DNA of 64,000 bases, from positions 62,001-126,000 of the forward strand of contig NZ_JAPEHW010000002.1 of NCBI RefSeq assembly GCF_028875915.1, read 5' to 3'. The notes beneath the pieces are model-generated. The model was not told the DNA's origin, ran no database searches, and saw nothing but the letters and a program-made list of their open reading frames with translations. Source of the stretch: Pseudoalteromonas sp. G4. GTDB taxonomy: Bacteria > Pseudomonadota > Gammaproteobacteria > Enterobacterales > Alteromonadaceae. Position 1 is the stretch's first letter. Each line of letters opens with the position of its first letter. The translations under genes and the position numbers were made by a program. Of the stretch, positions 8,796 to 17,488 are shown one piece after another.

Positions 8796-9680
8796 TTAGC
8801 ATAGGGTGATAGTGACCATTGCGTGATCCGTGGTGATATTAATTTCATCTTGGCTTATGTGACTATCCTGCACATTAAAATTAAGTTCTTGTAAATTCAG
8901 CTGACTTAAAATCGATTCAGGGCAAACAATATAATCAAGCACACTGCCATTACCAAAATAATAGTGCGTTGGTTTACGGATTAATAAAGAGCTGAGATAA
9001 AAACTATCGAGTAATTTAAGGTCAACATCTAGGTTATCTTTAAACTCAGTATGTTCGGTAAAGAAAGCTAAGTTAGATTGAATCGCTTGCTGATTAAAAT
9101 CACCCATAATAAAGGTAGCTAAAGGATTAGTAACTTGCTGAGTGATAAAGTCAAAATAAAGCAACCGCCCAATATGTTGAATGCAATCTGTTGGCATAGT
9201 TTGGTAATTTGGATGTTCTTCGACAAAATCAGTGGCACGTTTTGACTTTAAATGTGTGCCATAGAGCCTAATATGACCATATACAGGGTGTTCCATTTCA
9301 CAGTTTATGACTTCTCGCGATAACGGTGCCATTTTCATAAAAGTGGGTTGGTTTATTCTGCGGATATTTGTAAGCGGATATTTTGATGCAATGACCACTA
9401 TTGGCCGTTTAAAGAGGTAAGGGTTATTTGCATCTAACACCGGTTCATCGCAGGTGGCAAAGTGAGAGAGACCCAGTGGCGTAATTAAGTCACGTAATTC
9501 ATTGAGTGAAAAGACTTCTTGAAAACAAACAACATCAGCAGAAGTAGCGTTTAGTAACTCAAAAAGCCAAGATTGTTTTTGCTGCCACTGTGATTTTGTG
9601 TAGCTTGATTCAAAATCATAAAAGCAATAAGGCGGTGCACAATAATTACATAAATTAAGCGTGGCGATGGTCAGTGACAT
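8796..9680 (-). CDS. Endonuclease/exonuclease/phosphatase family protein
   Basis: This 294-residue protein has the layout of the EEP superfamily: IATLNLCNY at the start, VVCFQEVFS with the metal-binding Glu, GTHLKSKR, MGDFNQQ with catalytic Asp and Asn, and a C-terminal TDHAMV with the catalytic Asp-His. Substrate (nucleic acid, phosphoinositide or sphingomyelin-like) cannot be told. I start at the ATG at 9680 (MSLTIATLN) with GAAG upstream. A TTG at 9737 would extend it by 19 residues and lies near a stronger AAGGAG site, so the start is uncertain. Confidence 0.82.
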   Translation of the reverse strand: MSLTIATLNLCNYCAPPYCFYDFESSYTKSQWQQKQSWLFELLNATSADVVCFQEVFSLNELRDLITPLGLSHFATCDEPVLDANNPYLFKRPIVVIASKYPLTNIRRINQPTFMKMAPLSREVINCEMEHPVYGHIRLYGTHLKSKRATDFVEEHPNYQTMPTDCIQHIGRLLYFDFITQQVTNPLATFIMGDFNQQAIQSNLAFFTEHTEFKDNLDVDLKLLDSFYLSSLLIRKPTHYYFGNGSVLDYIVCPESILSQLNLQELNFNVQDSHISQDEINITTDHAMVTITLC

Positions 9681-9819
9681 TAGGGTTACTTCTTCACAAG
9701 ATTGACTTAAGTATGTGGCTTTTGGAAAATTAGTCAATCATTGCGCTTTCTCCTTGTATTTAATAATTTGCTAGTTAAAATAACTGCTTTACTTTCATGA
9801 GCCGAGTATTTAAGTAACC

Positions 9820-9891
9820 ACACTTATTGTAAAAGTGTTTTAAATACTGGACTCACTTTATTAACTGCAAGTGATGCATTGTAGGCATCAC
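9820..9891 (+). promoter_or_regulatory. thrS translational operator: two tRNA-Thr anticodon-arm mimics
   Basis: Hairpin 1 is ACACTT / AAGTGT (9820-9825 and 9833-9838) with a seven-base loop ATTGTAA. Hairpin 2 is GTGATGC / GCATCAC (9871-9877 and 9885-9891) with a seven-base loop ATTGTAG. In both loops the order is U33, then UGU at 34-36, then A37, exactly as in the anticodon loop of tRNA-Thr(UGU). Hairpin 2 ends nine bases before the AAGGA ribosome site. In E. coli, ThrRS represses its own mRNA by binding two similar arms (domains 2 and 4), so the same control is inferred here. Confidence 0.75.
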
Positions 9892-9911
9892 CACTGTAGC
9901 AAGGATTAAAC

Positions 9912-11822
9912 ATGCCAATTATTACTCTTCCAGATGGCTCACAACGAGCATTTGAAAACCCTGTTTCTGTATTAGACGTAGCATCAGATATCGGTCCTGG
10001 CCTTGCCAAGGCAACGATTGCTGGTCGCATTAATGGCGAGCGTGTAGACGCATGCCAACTAATCACCGAAGATAGCCAACTGGAAATCATTACCGCAAAA
10101 GACGAAGATGGTTTAGAAATCATTCGTCACTCATGTGCTCACCTATTAGGTCATGCAATTAAGCAACTTTACCCAGATGTTAAAATGGCGATTGGTCCAA
10201 CAATCGACAATGGTTTTTACTATGACATTGATATGGAGCACTCATTAACAGCGGAAGATCTAGAAAAACTAGAAAAGCGCATGTTAGAACTTGCGAAAAC
10301 AAATTACGACGTTGTTAAAAAAGTTGTGTCATGGCAAGAAGCTCGCGATACGTTTGAAGCGCGTGGCGAAACGTATAAGATGGAAATCTTAGACGAAAAT
10401 ATCAGCCGTGATGACACACCTGGTCTATATCACCACGAAGAATACATTGATATGTGTCGTGGTCCGCACGTACCTAATATGAAGTTCTGTCACCATTTCA
10501 AAATCATGAAAGTAGCTGGTGCATACTGGCGTGGTGATTCAGAGAACAAAATGCTACAGCGTGTTTACGGCACAGCATGGGCAGATAAAAAGCAATTAAA
10601 AGCCTACTTAAAGCGTCTTGAAGAAGCTGAAAAGCGTGACCACCGTAAAATTGGTAAAGCGCTTGATTTATGGCACTGGCAAGAAGAAGCGCCAGGCATG
10701 GTGTTCTGGCATAACGATGGCTGGAGCATTTATCGCGAACTAGAAGATTTCGTTCGTGAAAAACTTCGCGAATATAAGTACGAAGAAGTAAAAGGCCCAC
10801 TGATGATGGACCGTGTACTTTGGGAAAAATCAGGTCACTGGGATAAATATGGCGATGCAATGTTTACCACTGAATCTGAAAAGCGCGAATATGCAATTAA
10901 GCCAATGAACTGCCCAGGCCACGTTCAAATTTTTAACCAAGGTTTAAAATCATACCGTGATTTACCACTTCGTATGGCTGAATTTGGTTGTTGTCACCGT
11001 AACGAGCCTTCGGGTGCACTTCACGGCCTAATGCGTGTACGTGGCTTTACCCAAGATGATGCACACGTTTTCTGTACAGAAGAGCAGGTAATGGAAGAAG
11101 TGTCATCGTGTATCAAAATGGTATACGACACATACGAAACATTCGGCTTTGAAAAAATCGTGGTAAAACTATCGACCCGTCCTGAAAAACGCATTGGTGA
11201 AGACGAAATGTGGGACAAGTCAGAAAAAGCACTGGCTGATGCACTTGATGCAAATGGTATTGCGTTTGAATACCTACCAGGTGAAGGTGCATTCTACGGT
11301 CCGAAAATTGAATTCACACTATACGATTGTTTAGAGCGTGCATGGCAATGTGGTACGGTTCAGCTAGACTTCGCATTACCAGGTCGTTTAGGTGCAACTT
11401 ACGTTGCCGAAAATAACGAACGTAAAACGCCGGTAATGATCCACCGTGCAATTTTAGGTTCAATCGAGCGTTTCATCGGTATTTTAACTGAAGAATATGC
11501 GGGATTATTCCCAACTTGGTTAGCACCAAAGCAGGTTGTGGTAATGAATATTACCGACAAACAGTCTGAATATGTGACAGAAGTTGTAGAAAAATTGAAT
11601 AATCTTGGATTTAGAGCCTGTGCTGACTTGAGAAATGAGAAGATAGGCTTTAAAATTCGCGAGCATACTTTAAAACGTATTCCGTACTTACTAGTTGTTG
11701 GTGATAAAGAAGTAGAGCAACAAGAGCTAGCAGTTAGAACGCGTACTGGCGAAGACCTTGGCAAGTTATCAGTTGATGACTTTATTGCTAAGCTTGCTGA
11801 AGAAGTTAAAAATAGAAAATAA
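9912..11822 (+). CDS. thrS: Threonine--tRNA ligase
   Basis: The 636-residue enzyme charges tRNA-Thr. An N-terminal TGS domain (about 1-61) is followed by the editing domain with H73, H77, C182 and H186, the same four positions as in E. coli ThrRS. The class II catalytic core contains [32 protein letters not shown] and GRLGATYV. The C-terminal anticodon-binding domain begins near residue 535. ATG 9912 follows AAGGA. It leads the thrS-infC-rpmI-rplT cluster and its leader carries a likely autoregulatory operator. Confidence 0.98.
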   Translation: MPIITLPDGSQRAFENPVSVLDVASDIGPGLAKATIAGRINGERVDACQLITEDSQLEIITAKDEDGLEIIRHSCAHLLGHAIKQLYPDVKMAIGPTIDNGFYYDIDMEHSLTAEDLEKLEKRMLELAKTNYDVVKKVVSWQEARDTFEARGETYKMEILDENISRDDTPGLYHHEEYIDMCRGPHVPNMKFCHHFKIMKVAGAYWRGDSENKMLQRVYGTAWADKKQLKAYLKRLEEAEKRDHRKIGKALDLWHWQEEAPGMVFWHNDGWSIYRELEDFVREKLREYKYEEVKGPLMMDRVLWEKSGHWDKYGDAMFTTESEKREYAIKPMNCPGHVQIFNQGLKSYRDLPLRMAEFGCCHRNEPSGALHGLMRVRGFTQDDAHVFCTEEQVMEEVSSCIKMVYDTYETFGFEKIVVKLSTRPEKRIGEDEMWDKSEKALADALDANGIAFEYLPGEGAFYGPKIEFTLYDCLERAWQCGTVQLDFALPGRLGATYVAENNERKTPVMIHRAILGSIERFIGILTEEYAGLFPTWLAPKQVVVMNITDKQSEYVTEVVEKLNNLGFRACADLRNEKIGFKIREHTLKRIPYLLVVGDKEVEQQELAVRTRTGEDLGKLSVDDFIAKLAEEVKNRK

Positions 11823-11829
11823 AATAGTG

Positions 11830-11870
11830 CAAGGTGTGTATAAATAATGTACATTACGCACCTTGTTTTT
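11830..11870 (+). terminator. Terminator or attenuator between thrS and infC
   Basis: CAAGGTGTGTA (11830-11840) pairs with TACGCACCTTG (11855-11865) over 11 bp with one G-U, and five T follow. It lies 30 bases before the infC AUU codon, so it may reduce readthrough from thrS or act as partial attenuator. No infC promoter was assigned. Confidence 0.7.
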
Positions 11871-11899
11871 AATCTTGGTATTTCGTGGAGGAACGAACC

Positions 11900-12442
11900 A
11901 TTAGAGGCGGAAAAAAGGGCCCAGCGGCTCAAAAAAATCGTATCAACGAAGAAATTACAGCAAAAGAAGTCCGTTTAGTTGGCTTTGAAGGTGAGCCTTT
12001 AGGCATTGTTAGCCTGCAAGAAGCATTTGATAAAGCAGATGCTGCCGGTGTTGATTTAGTTGAAATTAGCCCAAATGCAGAGCCACCTGTTTGTAAAGTG
12101 ATGGATTTCGGTAAGTTCATCTTTGAAAAAAGCAAAGCACAAAAAGAACAAAAGAAAAAGCAGAAGCAGATCCAGATCAAGGAAATTAAATTCCGTCCAG
12201 GTACTGATATCGGCGATTATCAAGTTAAATTACGCAATTTAACTAAGTTCTTAGAAGCGGGCGATAAAGCAAAAGTTACTATTCGTTTCCGTGGTCGTGA
12301 AATGGCGCACCAAGAAATCGGTATTGATTTATTAAACCGCATTAAAGACGATTTACAAGACATCGCTCAAGTTGAGTCTTTCCCTAAGAAAGTGGAAGGT
12401 CGTCAAATGATTATGATGTTATCACCGATTGCTAAAAAGTAA
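11900..12442 (+). CDS. infC: Translation initiation factor IF-3 (AUU start codon)
   Basis: IF-3 binds the 30S subunit, discriminates start codons and prevents premature 50S joining. Starting at the ATT at 11900 the product is 180 residues, the same length as E. coli IF-3. It reads (M)[18 protein letters not shown] and matches the family throughout ([50 protein letters not shown]). A strong GGAGG lies at 11887-11891, eight bases upstream. A GTG at 11885 overlaps that site and is not credible. In E. coli the AUU start lets IF-3 repress its own translation. The same is inferred here. Confidence 0.95.
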   Translation: MRGGKKGPAAQKNRINEEITAKEVRLVGFEGEPLGIVSLQEAFDKADAAGVDLVEISPNAEPPVCKVMDFGKFIFEKSKAQKEQKKKQKQIQIKEIKFRPGTDIGDYQVKLRNLTKFLEAGDKAKVTIRFRGREMAHQEIGIDLLNRIKDDLQDIAQVESFPKKVEGRQMIMMLSPIAKK

Positions 12443-12470
12443 TGGTGCAAAGATAAACTAGGTATAAAGT

Positions 12471-12575
12471 GAGGCTTTTAGCCTCCACCTTGTTTAGCCG
12501 GTTAAAGTGAACTTTGTTCCACCGGTAATTGGTAGTAAGTTAGGCCTGCAAAGTGAATGTAAATTCCGCCTACTT
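12471..12575 (+). promoter_or_regulatory. Structured rpmI leader, candidate L20 operator
   Basis: The 170 bases between infC and rpmI hold three possible hairpins: GAGGC / GCCTC (12471-12485), CCGGT / ACCGG enclosing AAAG / CTTT (12498-12525), and AAGTTAGGC / GCCTACTT with one bulge (12537-12575). In E. coli ribosomal protein L20 represses rpmI-rplT translation through a structured site at this place. Homology of the fold was not tested. Confidence 0.4.
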
Positions 12576-12612
12576 GCTGAATATTAAAGCAATATCAATT
12601 GGAGTTATTGCA

Positions 12613-12813
12613 ATGGGCTATAAATTAAAAAGCCACAGAGGTGCTGCAAAGCGCTTCAAAAAGACTGCTTCAGGCGGTTTCAAGCGTAAACAAGCGCACT
12701 TACGTCACATTCTGACTAAGAAATCTTCTAAGCGTAAGCTTCACTTACGTCCTAAGGCTATGGTTCATAAGAACGATATCGGCCTTATCAACCGTATGTT
12801 ACCATTCGCTTAA
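12613..12813 (+). CDS. rpmI: 50S ribosomal protein L35
   Basis: A 66-residue basic protein with the L35 pattern [21 protein letters not shown] and [22 protein letters not shown]. The ATG at 12613 is preceded by GGAG with eight-base spacing. A start at 12553 would add 20 residues that no L35 has. The residue after Met is Gly-Tyr rather than the common Pro-Lys. Followed by rplT after 15 bases. Confidence 0.97.
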   Translation: MGYKLKSHRGAAKRFKKTASGGFKRKQAHLRHILTKKSSKRKLHLRPKAMVHKNDIGLINRMLPFA

Positions 12814-12828
12814 TAGGGGTTTTTAGTC

Positions 12829-13188
12829 ATGGCAAGAGTTAAACGCGGTGTTATCGCACGTGCACGTCACAAGAAAGTTTTAAAGCAAGCTAAAGGTTAC
12901 TACGGAGCACGTTCACGTGTTTATCGCGTAGCGTTCCAAGCAGTAACTAAAGCAGGTCAATACGCTTACCGCGACCGTCGCGCTAAGAAACGTACTTTCC
13001 GTCAATTATGGATTGCACGTATCAACGCGGCTGCACGTCAGAACGGTCTATCTTACAGCCGTTTCATTAACGGTCTTAAGAAGTCATCTGTTGAAATCGA
13101 TCGTAAGATCCTTGCAGATATCGCTGTATACGACCAAGTAGCTTTCGCAGCACTAGTTGCTAAAGCAAAAGAAGGTCTAGCTGCTTAA
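12829..13188 (+). CDS. rplT: 50S ribosomal protein L20
   Basis: The 119-residue protein opens [21 protein letters not shown] and shows the L20 hallmarks [13 protein letters not shown] and [16 protein letters not shown]20 is essential for early 50S assembly and in E. coli also represses its own operon. It is the last gene of the thrS-infC-rpmI-rplT cluster and is followed by a strong terminator. Confidence 0.98.
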   Translation: MARVKRGVIARARHKKVLKQAKGYYGARSRVYRVAFQAVTKAGQYAYRDRRAKKRTFRQLWIARINAAARQNGLSYSRFINGLKKSSVEIDRKILADIAVYDQVAFAALVAKAKEGLAA

Positions 13189-13215
13189 TCTTTGATTAAA
13201 ACGCTTTACAGATTT

Positions 13216-13240
13216 AAAGGGAGCTTTTGCTCCCTTTTTT
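13216..13240 (+). terminator. Terminator after rplT
   Basis: AAAGGGAGC / GCTCCCTTT with loop TTTT, ending in a T run. Confidence 0.93.
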
Positions 13241-13260
13241 AATGCTTAGTTCTTGATGAG

Positions 13261-13412
13261 GAATTGTTTTTAACAATTCGTCCATGAAGCTGGGTTACAT
13301 CGGTCATCCTTGACCTCACCTCATTGCACTGCAAGACTTCGGTTACTCCAGGCATCCTGCCTTACACCCTCTGGGCCAGTATTACTGTTCAATAATATTC
13401 CCGATATTATTG
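13261..13412. repeat. Structured intergenic element with two degenerate repeat units
   Basis: Between rplT and the SDR gene lies non-coding DNA with four small inverted repeats: GAATTGTT / AACAATTC (13261-13279), GGTCA / TGACC (13302-13315), AGGCA / TGCCT (13350-13362) and CAATAATAT / ATATTATTG (13390-13412). Two units each begin GGTTAC (13293 and 13341, 48 bases apart) and then carry a small palindrome around the core CATCC. This recalls short dispersed intergenic repeats of marine gammaproteobacteria. Copies elsewhere cannot be checked in this window. Confidence 0.45.
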
Positions 13413-13440
13413 TGGTTACAATTCGCCTGAACCCTGAACC

Positions 13441-14268
13441 CTATCTCGATTTCGTTAAAATGCTGTCCATTAAGCGGGTTGATAAAATACGTTTTAAATA
13501 GCCAAAAAGATAGGTAGGGAAGGTCACATAGTAACGTGGCTTTGCACGTTTTGCTTCAATGGCATGCAGTAACTTTTTATAGACGGCTTCTGGACCAAGT
13601 GTAAATGGCTGTGCTTTACCTTTTACTTCAAGGCGCGCTTGTTGTTTTAAATAGTTTTCATAGTGGGCACTGTTTTCAGCGTCAATCTCAGCACTAAAAA
13701 ATGCGGCTAACGCATTATCACGGAATTTTGATTCAATTGGCCCTGGCTCAATTAAACTGACCTGAATATTAGTTTTTGATAGTTCTTGGCGAAGTGTGTC
13801 GGTTAAGCCTTCTAGTGCAAATTTACTGGCGTTATAGGCACCGCGATAAGGCAAAGTGACTAAACCTAACACAGACGAGTTTTGAATAATGCGGCCTTGG
13901 CCACGCTCACGCATATGTTTTATGGCAAGGCAGGTTAAATGGTGCCAACCAAATAAATTTGTTTCAAATTGCGTTCTCAGCGCTTGTGTTGGTAAATCTT
14001 CCACGGCACCAGGCTGACCATAAGCACCGTTATTAAACAGCACATCAATATGACCTAGTATATCGAGAGCTTGGCGGTAACCACTTTCAATACTGGCTTC
14101 ACTTGCAAGATCAAGCTGTACACTGTGAATGCCTTCTTGTTGTAGGCGCGAAACATCTTCTAATTTACGGCAACTGGCGACAACCTTATAGCCACGTTCA
14201 ACGAGCGCTTTTGCACAGTAATAGCCAATGCCGCTTGAACTACCTGTTATTAGTACTGTTTTAGTCAT
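13441..14268 (-). CDS. Short-chain dehydrogenase/reductase (SDR)
   Basis: A 275-residue classical SDR. The cofactor motif TGSSSGIG is at residues 9-16, NNGAYG at 79-84, an active-site Ser near 131-132, and YNASK with Y145 and K149. The order of motifs and the length resemble E. coli YbbO and related NAD(P)-dependent oxidoreductases. The substrate is unknown. The gene is divergent from the M14 peptidase gene. Confidence 0.9.
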   Translation of the reverse strand: MTKTVLITGSSSGIGYYCAKALVERGYKVVASCRKLEDVSRLQQEGIHSVQLDLASEASIESGYRQALDILGHIDVLFNNGAYGQPGAVEDLPTQALRTQFETNLFGWHHLTCLAIKHMRERGQGRIIQNSSVLGLVTLPYRGAYNASKFALEGLTDTLRQELSKTNIQVSLIEPGPIESKFRDNALAAFFSAEIDAENSAHYENYLKQQARLEVKGKAQPFTLGPEAVYKKLLHAIEAKRAKPRYYVTFPTYLFGYLKRILSTRLMDSILTKSR

Positions 14269-14374
14269 AAGTTCTGATTTTAAAGAATAATTGGCCCTAC
14301 CTTAACGCGTTCAATTGCAAATTCAAGTTAATTTGATTACCGTAAAGCCAAATTATTATAAAGAAATAACATGC

Positions 14375-16132
14375 ATGTTTTTAAACGCTTTATTACTGAC
14401 GGCGAGCCTTTCTGCAGTTGACCACTTACCGCCACTTACATCATGGCAAGGGCAAAGTGAACGCCTATTACAACCGACTAATCCACTGGCAACACAATTT
14501 GAACGTTCAGGTGGTATGGAATCCCCTAATTATCACGATACCATGGTGTATCTCGATAAACTGGTTGAGGCAAATAGTAAGCAGTTTAAAATCGAGTCGA
14601 TTGGTACCAGTGACGCGGGTCGGCCAATAAAAATGCTTATCGCCAGTGAAACAGGTCAAATCGATAAGAATAAAGCGACTATTTTGCTACAAGCGGGTAT
14701 TCACTCTGGTGAAATTGATGGCAAAGATGCCACCTTTATGTTGCTGCGTGATATTGCTCAAGGGCAGCGAAATGATATTTTAAAACGCGTAAATTTATTG
14801 TTTATTCCGATTTTAAATGTTGATGGCCACGAGAATGCCAGCCGTTTTAACCGCATTAATCAGCGTGGCCCTGAGGTCATGGGATTTCGTACTAATGGTC
14901 GCAATTTAAACTTAAACCGAGATTACACTAAGCTTGAAACGCTGGGTGTTCAAGCAGTTATGCGTGTGATTAATCAATATCAACCGGATATGTATGTTGA
15001 TATGCATGTTACAGACGGCGCTGATTATCAATACGACATTACTTATGGCTCGACGCCTAAGTTTGCTTCAGACTCACCAAAAATTGCCGCGTTTATTGAA
15101 GATAAAATTAATCCTGTAATTGACGCTAAGTTGTCACGTTTTGGCCATACCCCGGGGCCATTAGTCTTTGTTATGAACAAACGAGAGTTAACTGAAGGTC
15201 TGGCAGGCTGGGTAGCAACACCTCGTTATTCAAATGGTTGGGGCGACCTTAATAATTTACCGACCATTTTGTTAGAGAACCATTCACTCAAACCATATAA
15301 ACAGCGTGTACTTGGTACTTATGTGTTTTTAGACGGTGTTATTGATGCAGTATCAAGTAATCTAACCCAATTGCGCCGTGTTATTAAAATAGAAAAAGAT
15401 TTTATGCCGCGTGAGCTTGTGGTTGCACGAACTTATAGCAAAACGCCTAAGCATATTGATTTCTTGGGAATTGAGTACGAGAAATTCTTCAGTGAGTTAA
15501 GTAATCAACAAGAAGTACGCTACACAGGTAAAGCCAAAACTTACGCTAAATTACCCATATTTTGGCGTGAGCAAGTGGTTGAAAAAGTGAAGGTGCCTAC
15601 TGCGTATTATTTACCAAAGTCATGGAGCAACATAGCTGCAAAATTACAAAACCATGGCATAAAATTGGAACGTGCTTATGGTGTTGTTGATCACTTAAAA
15701 CAAATTAAAGTGGTCGATCATCAATTTGCCAAAGCACCATTTGAAGGCCGATTACAAGTATCTGGTAAATTCGATTATCAAAACCTACCCAGTGTCGATT
15801 TAAGTCAATATTTTAAGATAAGCACAGCACAAATCAGTGGTAAACTTGCAGTGCACTTGTTACAGCCAGAAGCTGAAGACTCATTTTTTAGCTGGGGTTA
15901 CTTTAATAGTATTTTCCAGCGTACTGAGTATTCAGAAAACTATGCGCTTTTGCCATTTGCTGAAAAAATGCTGGCAGAAAATGCTGTATTAAAAAGAGAG
16001 TTTGAAGATAAGCTGGCAGCAGATAAAGAGTTTAAAAATAGCCCGAAAAAACGTTTAGAATGGCTTTACAGTAAAACCCCATTCTATGATGGTGGTTATT
16101 TACATTACCCAGTATTAATTGATTATGAGTAA
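14375..16132 (+). CDS. M14 family zinc carboxypeptidase-like protein
   Basis: The 585-residue product begins with a hydrophobic segment (MFLNALLLTASLSA) that may be a signal peptide. The peptidase domain (about residues 50-330) has AGIHSGEIDGKD, matching the HxxE zinc motif of M14, then NLNRDYTKLE and DMHVTDG with the third zinc His. VFVMNKRELTEGLAGW and ILLENHS follow. The C-terminal third (about 350-585) is not recognisable. I chose ATG 14375 over 14315, which would place 20 polar residues before the signal. Substrate unknown. Confidence 0.83.
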   Translation: MFLNALLLTASLSAVDHLPPLTSWQGQSERLLQPTNPLATQFERSGGMESPNYHDTMVYLDKLVEANSKQFKIESIGTSDAGRPIKMLIASETGQIDKNKATILLQAGIHSGEIDGKDATFMLLRDIAQGQRNDILKRVNLLFIPILNVDGHENASRFNRINQRGPEVMGFRTNGRNLNLNRDYTKLETLGVQAVMRVINQYQPDMYVDMHVTDGADYQYDITYGSTPKFASDSPKIAAFIEDKINPVIDAKLSRFGHTPGPLVFVMNKRELTEGLAGWVATPRYSNGWGDLNNLPTILLENHSLKPYKQRVLGTYVFLDGVIDAVSSNLTQLRRVIKIEKDFMPRELVVARTYSKTPKHIDFLGIEYEKFFSELSNQQEVRYTGKAKTYAKLPIFWREQVVEKVKVPTAYYLPKSWSNIAAKLQNHGIKLERAYGVVDHLKQIKVVDHQFAKAPFEGRLQVSGKFDYQNLPSVDLSQYFKISTAQISGKLAVHLLQPEAEDSFFSWGYFNSIFQRTEYSENYALLPFAEKMLAENAVLKREFEDKLAADKEFKNSPKKRLEWLYSKTPFYDGGYLHYPVLIDYE

Positions 16133-16780
16133 ATGATGTTAGACGTATTTACAAATCCAGTGACACCGTTTGCACAAAATGCAAATCTACTTGTGTGCCA
16201 GACAACAAAGCAGGCAGTTATTGTTGATCCAGGTGGTGATATTGAAAAGTTAGTCGCAGCAGTAGACGCTGCAAATGCCGAAGTTAAAGCTATTTTGCTA
16301 ACCCATGGTCATCTAGATCATGTTGGTGCGGCAAAGCAATTATCAGAAACATTCGATATCGATATTGTTGGACCACATCTTGGCGATAAGTTTTGGCTCG
16401 ATGCATTACCAAGACAAAGTGAGATGTTTAATTTCCCGATGGCCGAGGTGTTTACACCAACGAAATGGTTGGAAGCGGGTGATAGCTTTACTTTTGGTGA
16501 TGTAACACTTGAAGTGCGCTTTACCCCTGGCCACACGCCTGGCCATGTTATCTTTGTCGAACACACAACAAAACGTGTATTTGTCGGTGATGTACTATTT
16601 AAAGGCTCTGTTGGCCGTACTGACTTTCCTGGTGGAAACGCCGCACAATTAAAAAATTCGATTGAATCTGAAATATACAGTTTGCCAGATGACTATACGG
16701 TATTTCCAGGGCATGGACCTTGCACAACTGTCGGTTATGAAAAACAAACTAACCCATTTACTAGTGGTCGTTTTGGCTAA
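16133..16780 (+). CDS. gloC: MBL-fold hydrolase, type II hydroxyacylglutathione hydrolase (GloC/YcbL-like)
   Basis: A 215-residue metallo-beta-lactamase-fold protein. LTHGHLDHVG gives the THxHxDH zinc motif, FTPGHTPGHVIFV the next His, VFVGDVLFKGSVGRTDFPGG the bridging Asp, and VFPGHGP the last His. These and the short length match YcbL/GloC, which hydrolyses S-lactoylglutathione. The gene follows the peptidase stop directly (TAA then ATG), so the two are co-transcribed. A second ATG at 16136 is equally possible. Confidence 0.85.
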   Translation: MMLDVFTNPVTPFAQNANLLVCQTTKQAVIVDPGGDIEKLVAAVDAANAEVKAILLTHGHLDHVGAAKQLSETFDIDIVGPHLGDKFWLDALPRQSEMFNFPMAEVFTPTKWLEAGDSFTFGDVTLEVRFTPGHTPGHVIFVEHTTKRVFVGDVLFKGSVGRTDFPGGNAAQLKNSIESEIYSLPDDYTVFPGHGPCTTVGYEKQTNPFTSGRFG

Positions 16781-16808
16781 ATATAAATAAATTGGCAGAC
16801 GAGATCTG

Positions 16809-16825
16809 AATAATATAGTATTATT
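16809..16825. promoter_or_regulatory. Palindrome upstream of the Lrp-type regulator
   Basis: AATAATA / TATTATT with a TAG spacer, 33 bases before the regulator start. AT-rich palindromes of this type are typical targets of Lrp/AsnC proteins, so autoregulation is possible. This is inference only. Confidence 0.35.
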
Positions 16826-16857
16826 TAATCCTTAATGAGTTAATTTAAGAATAAGCT

Positions 16858-17316
16858 ATGTCATTAAACCAAGTAGATCGTCAAATACTCGCATTAATTC
16901 AAAAAGACGCGAGCTTATCAACGGCAGAAATTGCTGACAAAGTAGGATTGTCGCAATCGCCATGTTGGCGCCGTATATCTCGTTTAGAGCAAGAAGGGTA
17001 TATTAAAGGCAAAGTCGCCATTTTAGAGCCTAAAAAGCTAGGCTTTGATATGTTGGTATATGCACATGTCAGACTTTCAAGCCATGGGCGTACGCAATTA
17101 GCCGAGTTTGAAGAGCTTATCCAAAGTTATGATGAAGTGACAGAGTGTTACACTATGGCAGGTACTATGGACTTTATGCTTCGTATTATTTCAAAAGGCA
17201 TTGAAGGTTATGAGCTGTTTGTACGTGATAAGTTATTAAGCTTGGATTATGTGCAGGAAGTTCATTCAAATGTGACTATGACGTGTGTAAAACGCTCAAC
17301 ATCGTTACCAATTTAA
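16858..17316 (+). CDS. Lrp/AsnC family transcriptional regulator
   Basis: A 152-residue regulator with an N-terminal winged helix-turn-helix (ILALIQKDASLSTAEIADKVGLSQSPCWRRISRLEQEGYIKG, about residues 10-50). A C-terminal RAM ligand domain contains VTECYTMAGTMDFMLRI. The WRR in the recognition helix and SLSxAEIA place it with Lrp-type amino-acid responsive regulators, but the ligand is unknown. It stands alone between the gloC-like gene and a terminator. Confidence 0.9.
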   Translation: MSLNQVDRQILALIQKDASLSTAEIADKVGLSQSPCWRRISRLEQEGYIKGKVAILEPKKLGFDMLVYAHVRLSSHGRTQLAEFEELIQSYDEVTECYTMAGTMDFMLRIISKGIEGYELFVRDKLLSLDYVQEVHSNVTMTCVKRSTSLPI

Positions 17317-17340
17317 TAACATATCGCGTTTTATCTTTTT

Positions 17341-17367
17341 AAAAGCCGCCATTTAGGCGGTTTTTTT
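17341..17367 (+). terminator. Terminator after the Lrp-type gene
   Basis: CCGCC / GGCGG (17346-17350, 17356-17360) extended by A/T pairs and followed by seven T. Confidence 0.85.
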
Positions 17368-17488
17368 GTGAATTTTATTAAATTGTTATAAACCGCTCAT
17401 TCTGCTAAAATTCGCGCCCTCAAAATAGACTAAAATAAAGTCATAACAGCAAATTTTGCTCAATGTTGTGCGATTCAATGGGAGATCC

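Noticed and set aside
10504-10860. Open frame on the minus strand inside thrS
   Set aside because: It is antisense to conserved thrS sequence and resembles no protein.
11399-11932. Long minus-strand frame across the end of thrS
   Set aside because: It is low in plausible composition (serine and threonine rich antisense translation) and covers conserved coding sequence.
13310-13501. 63-codon frame in the structured element after rplT
   Set aside because: It runs through palindromes and into the SDR gene, and it has no ribosome site.
14371-14420. ATG at 14371 as start of the M14 peptidase
   Set aside because: It opens another frame that does not encode the peptidase; the ATG at 14375 is in frame.
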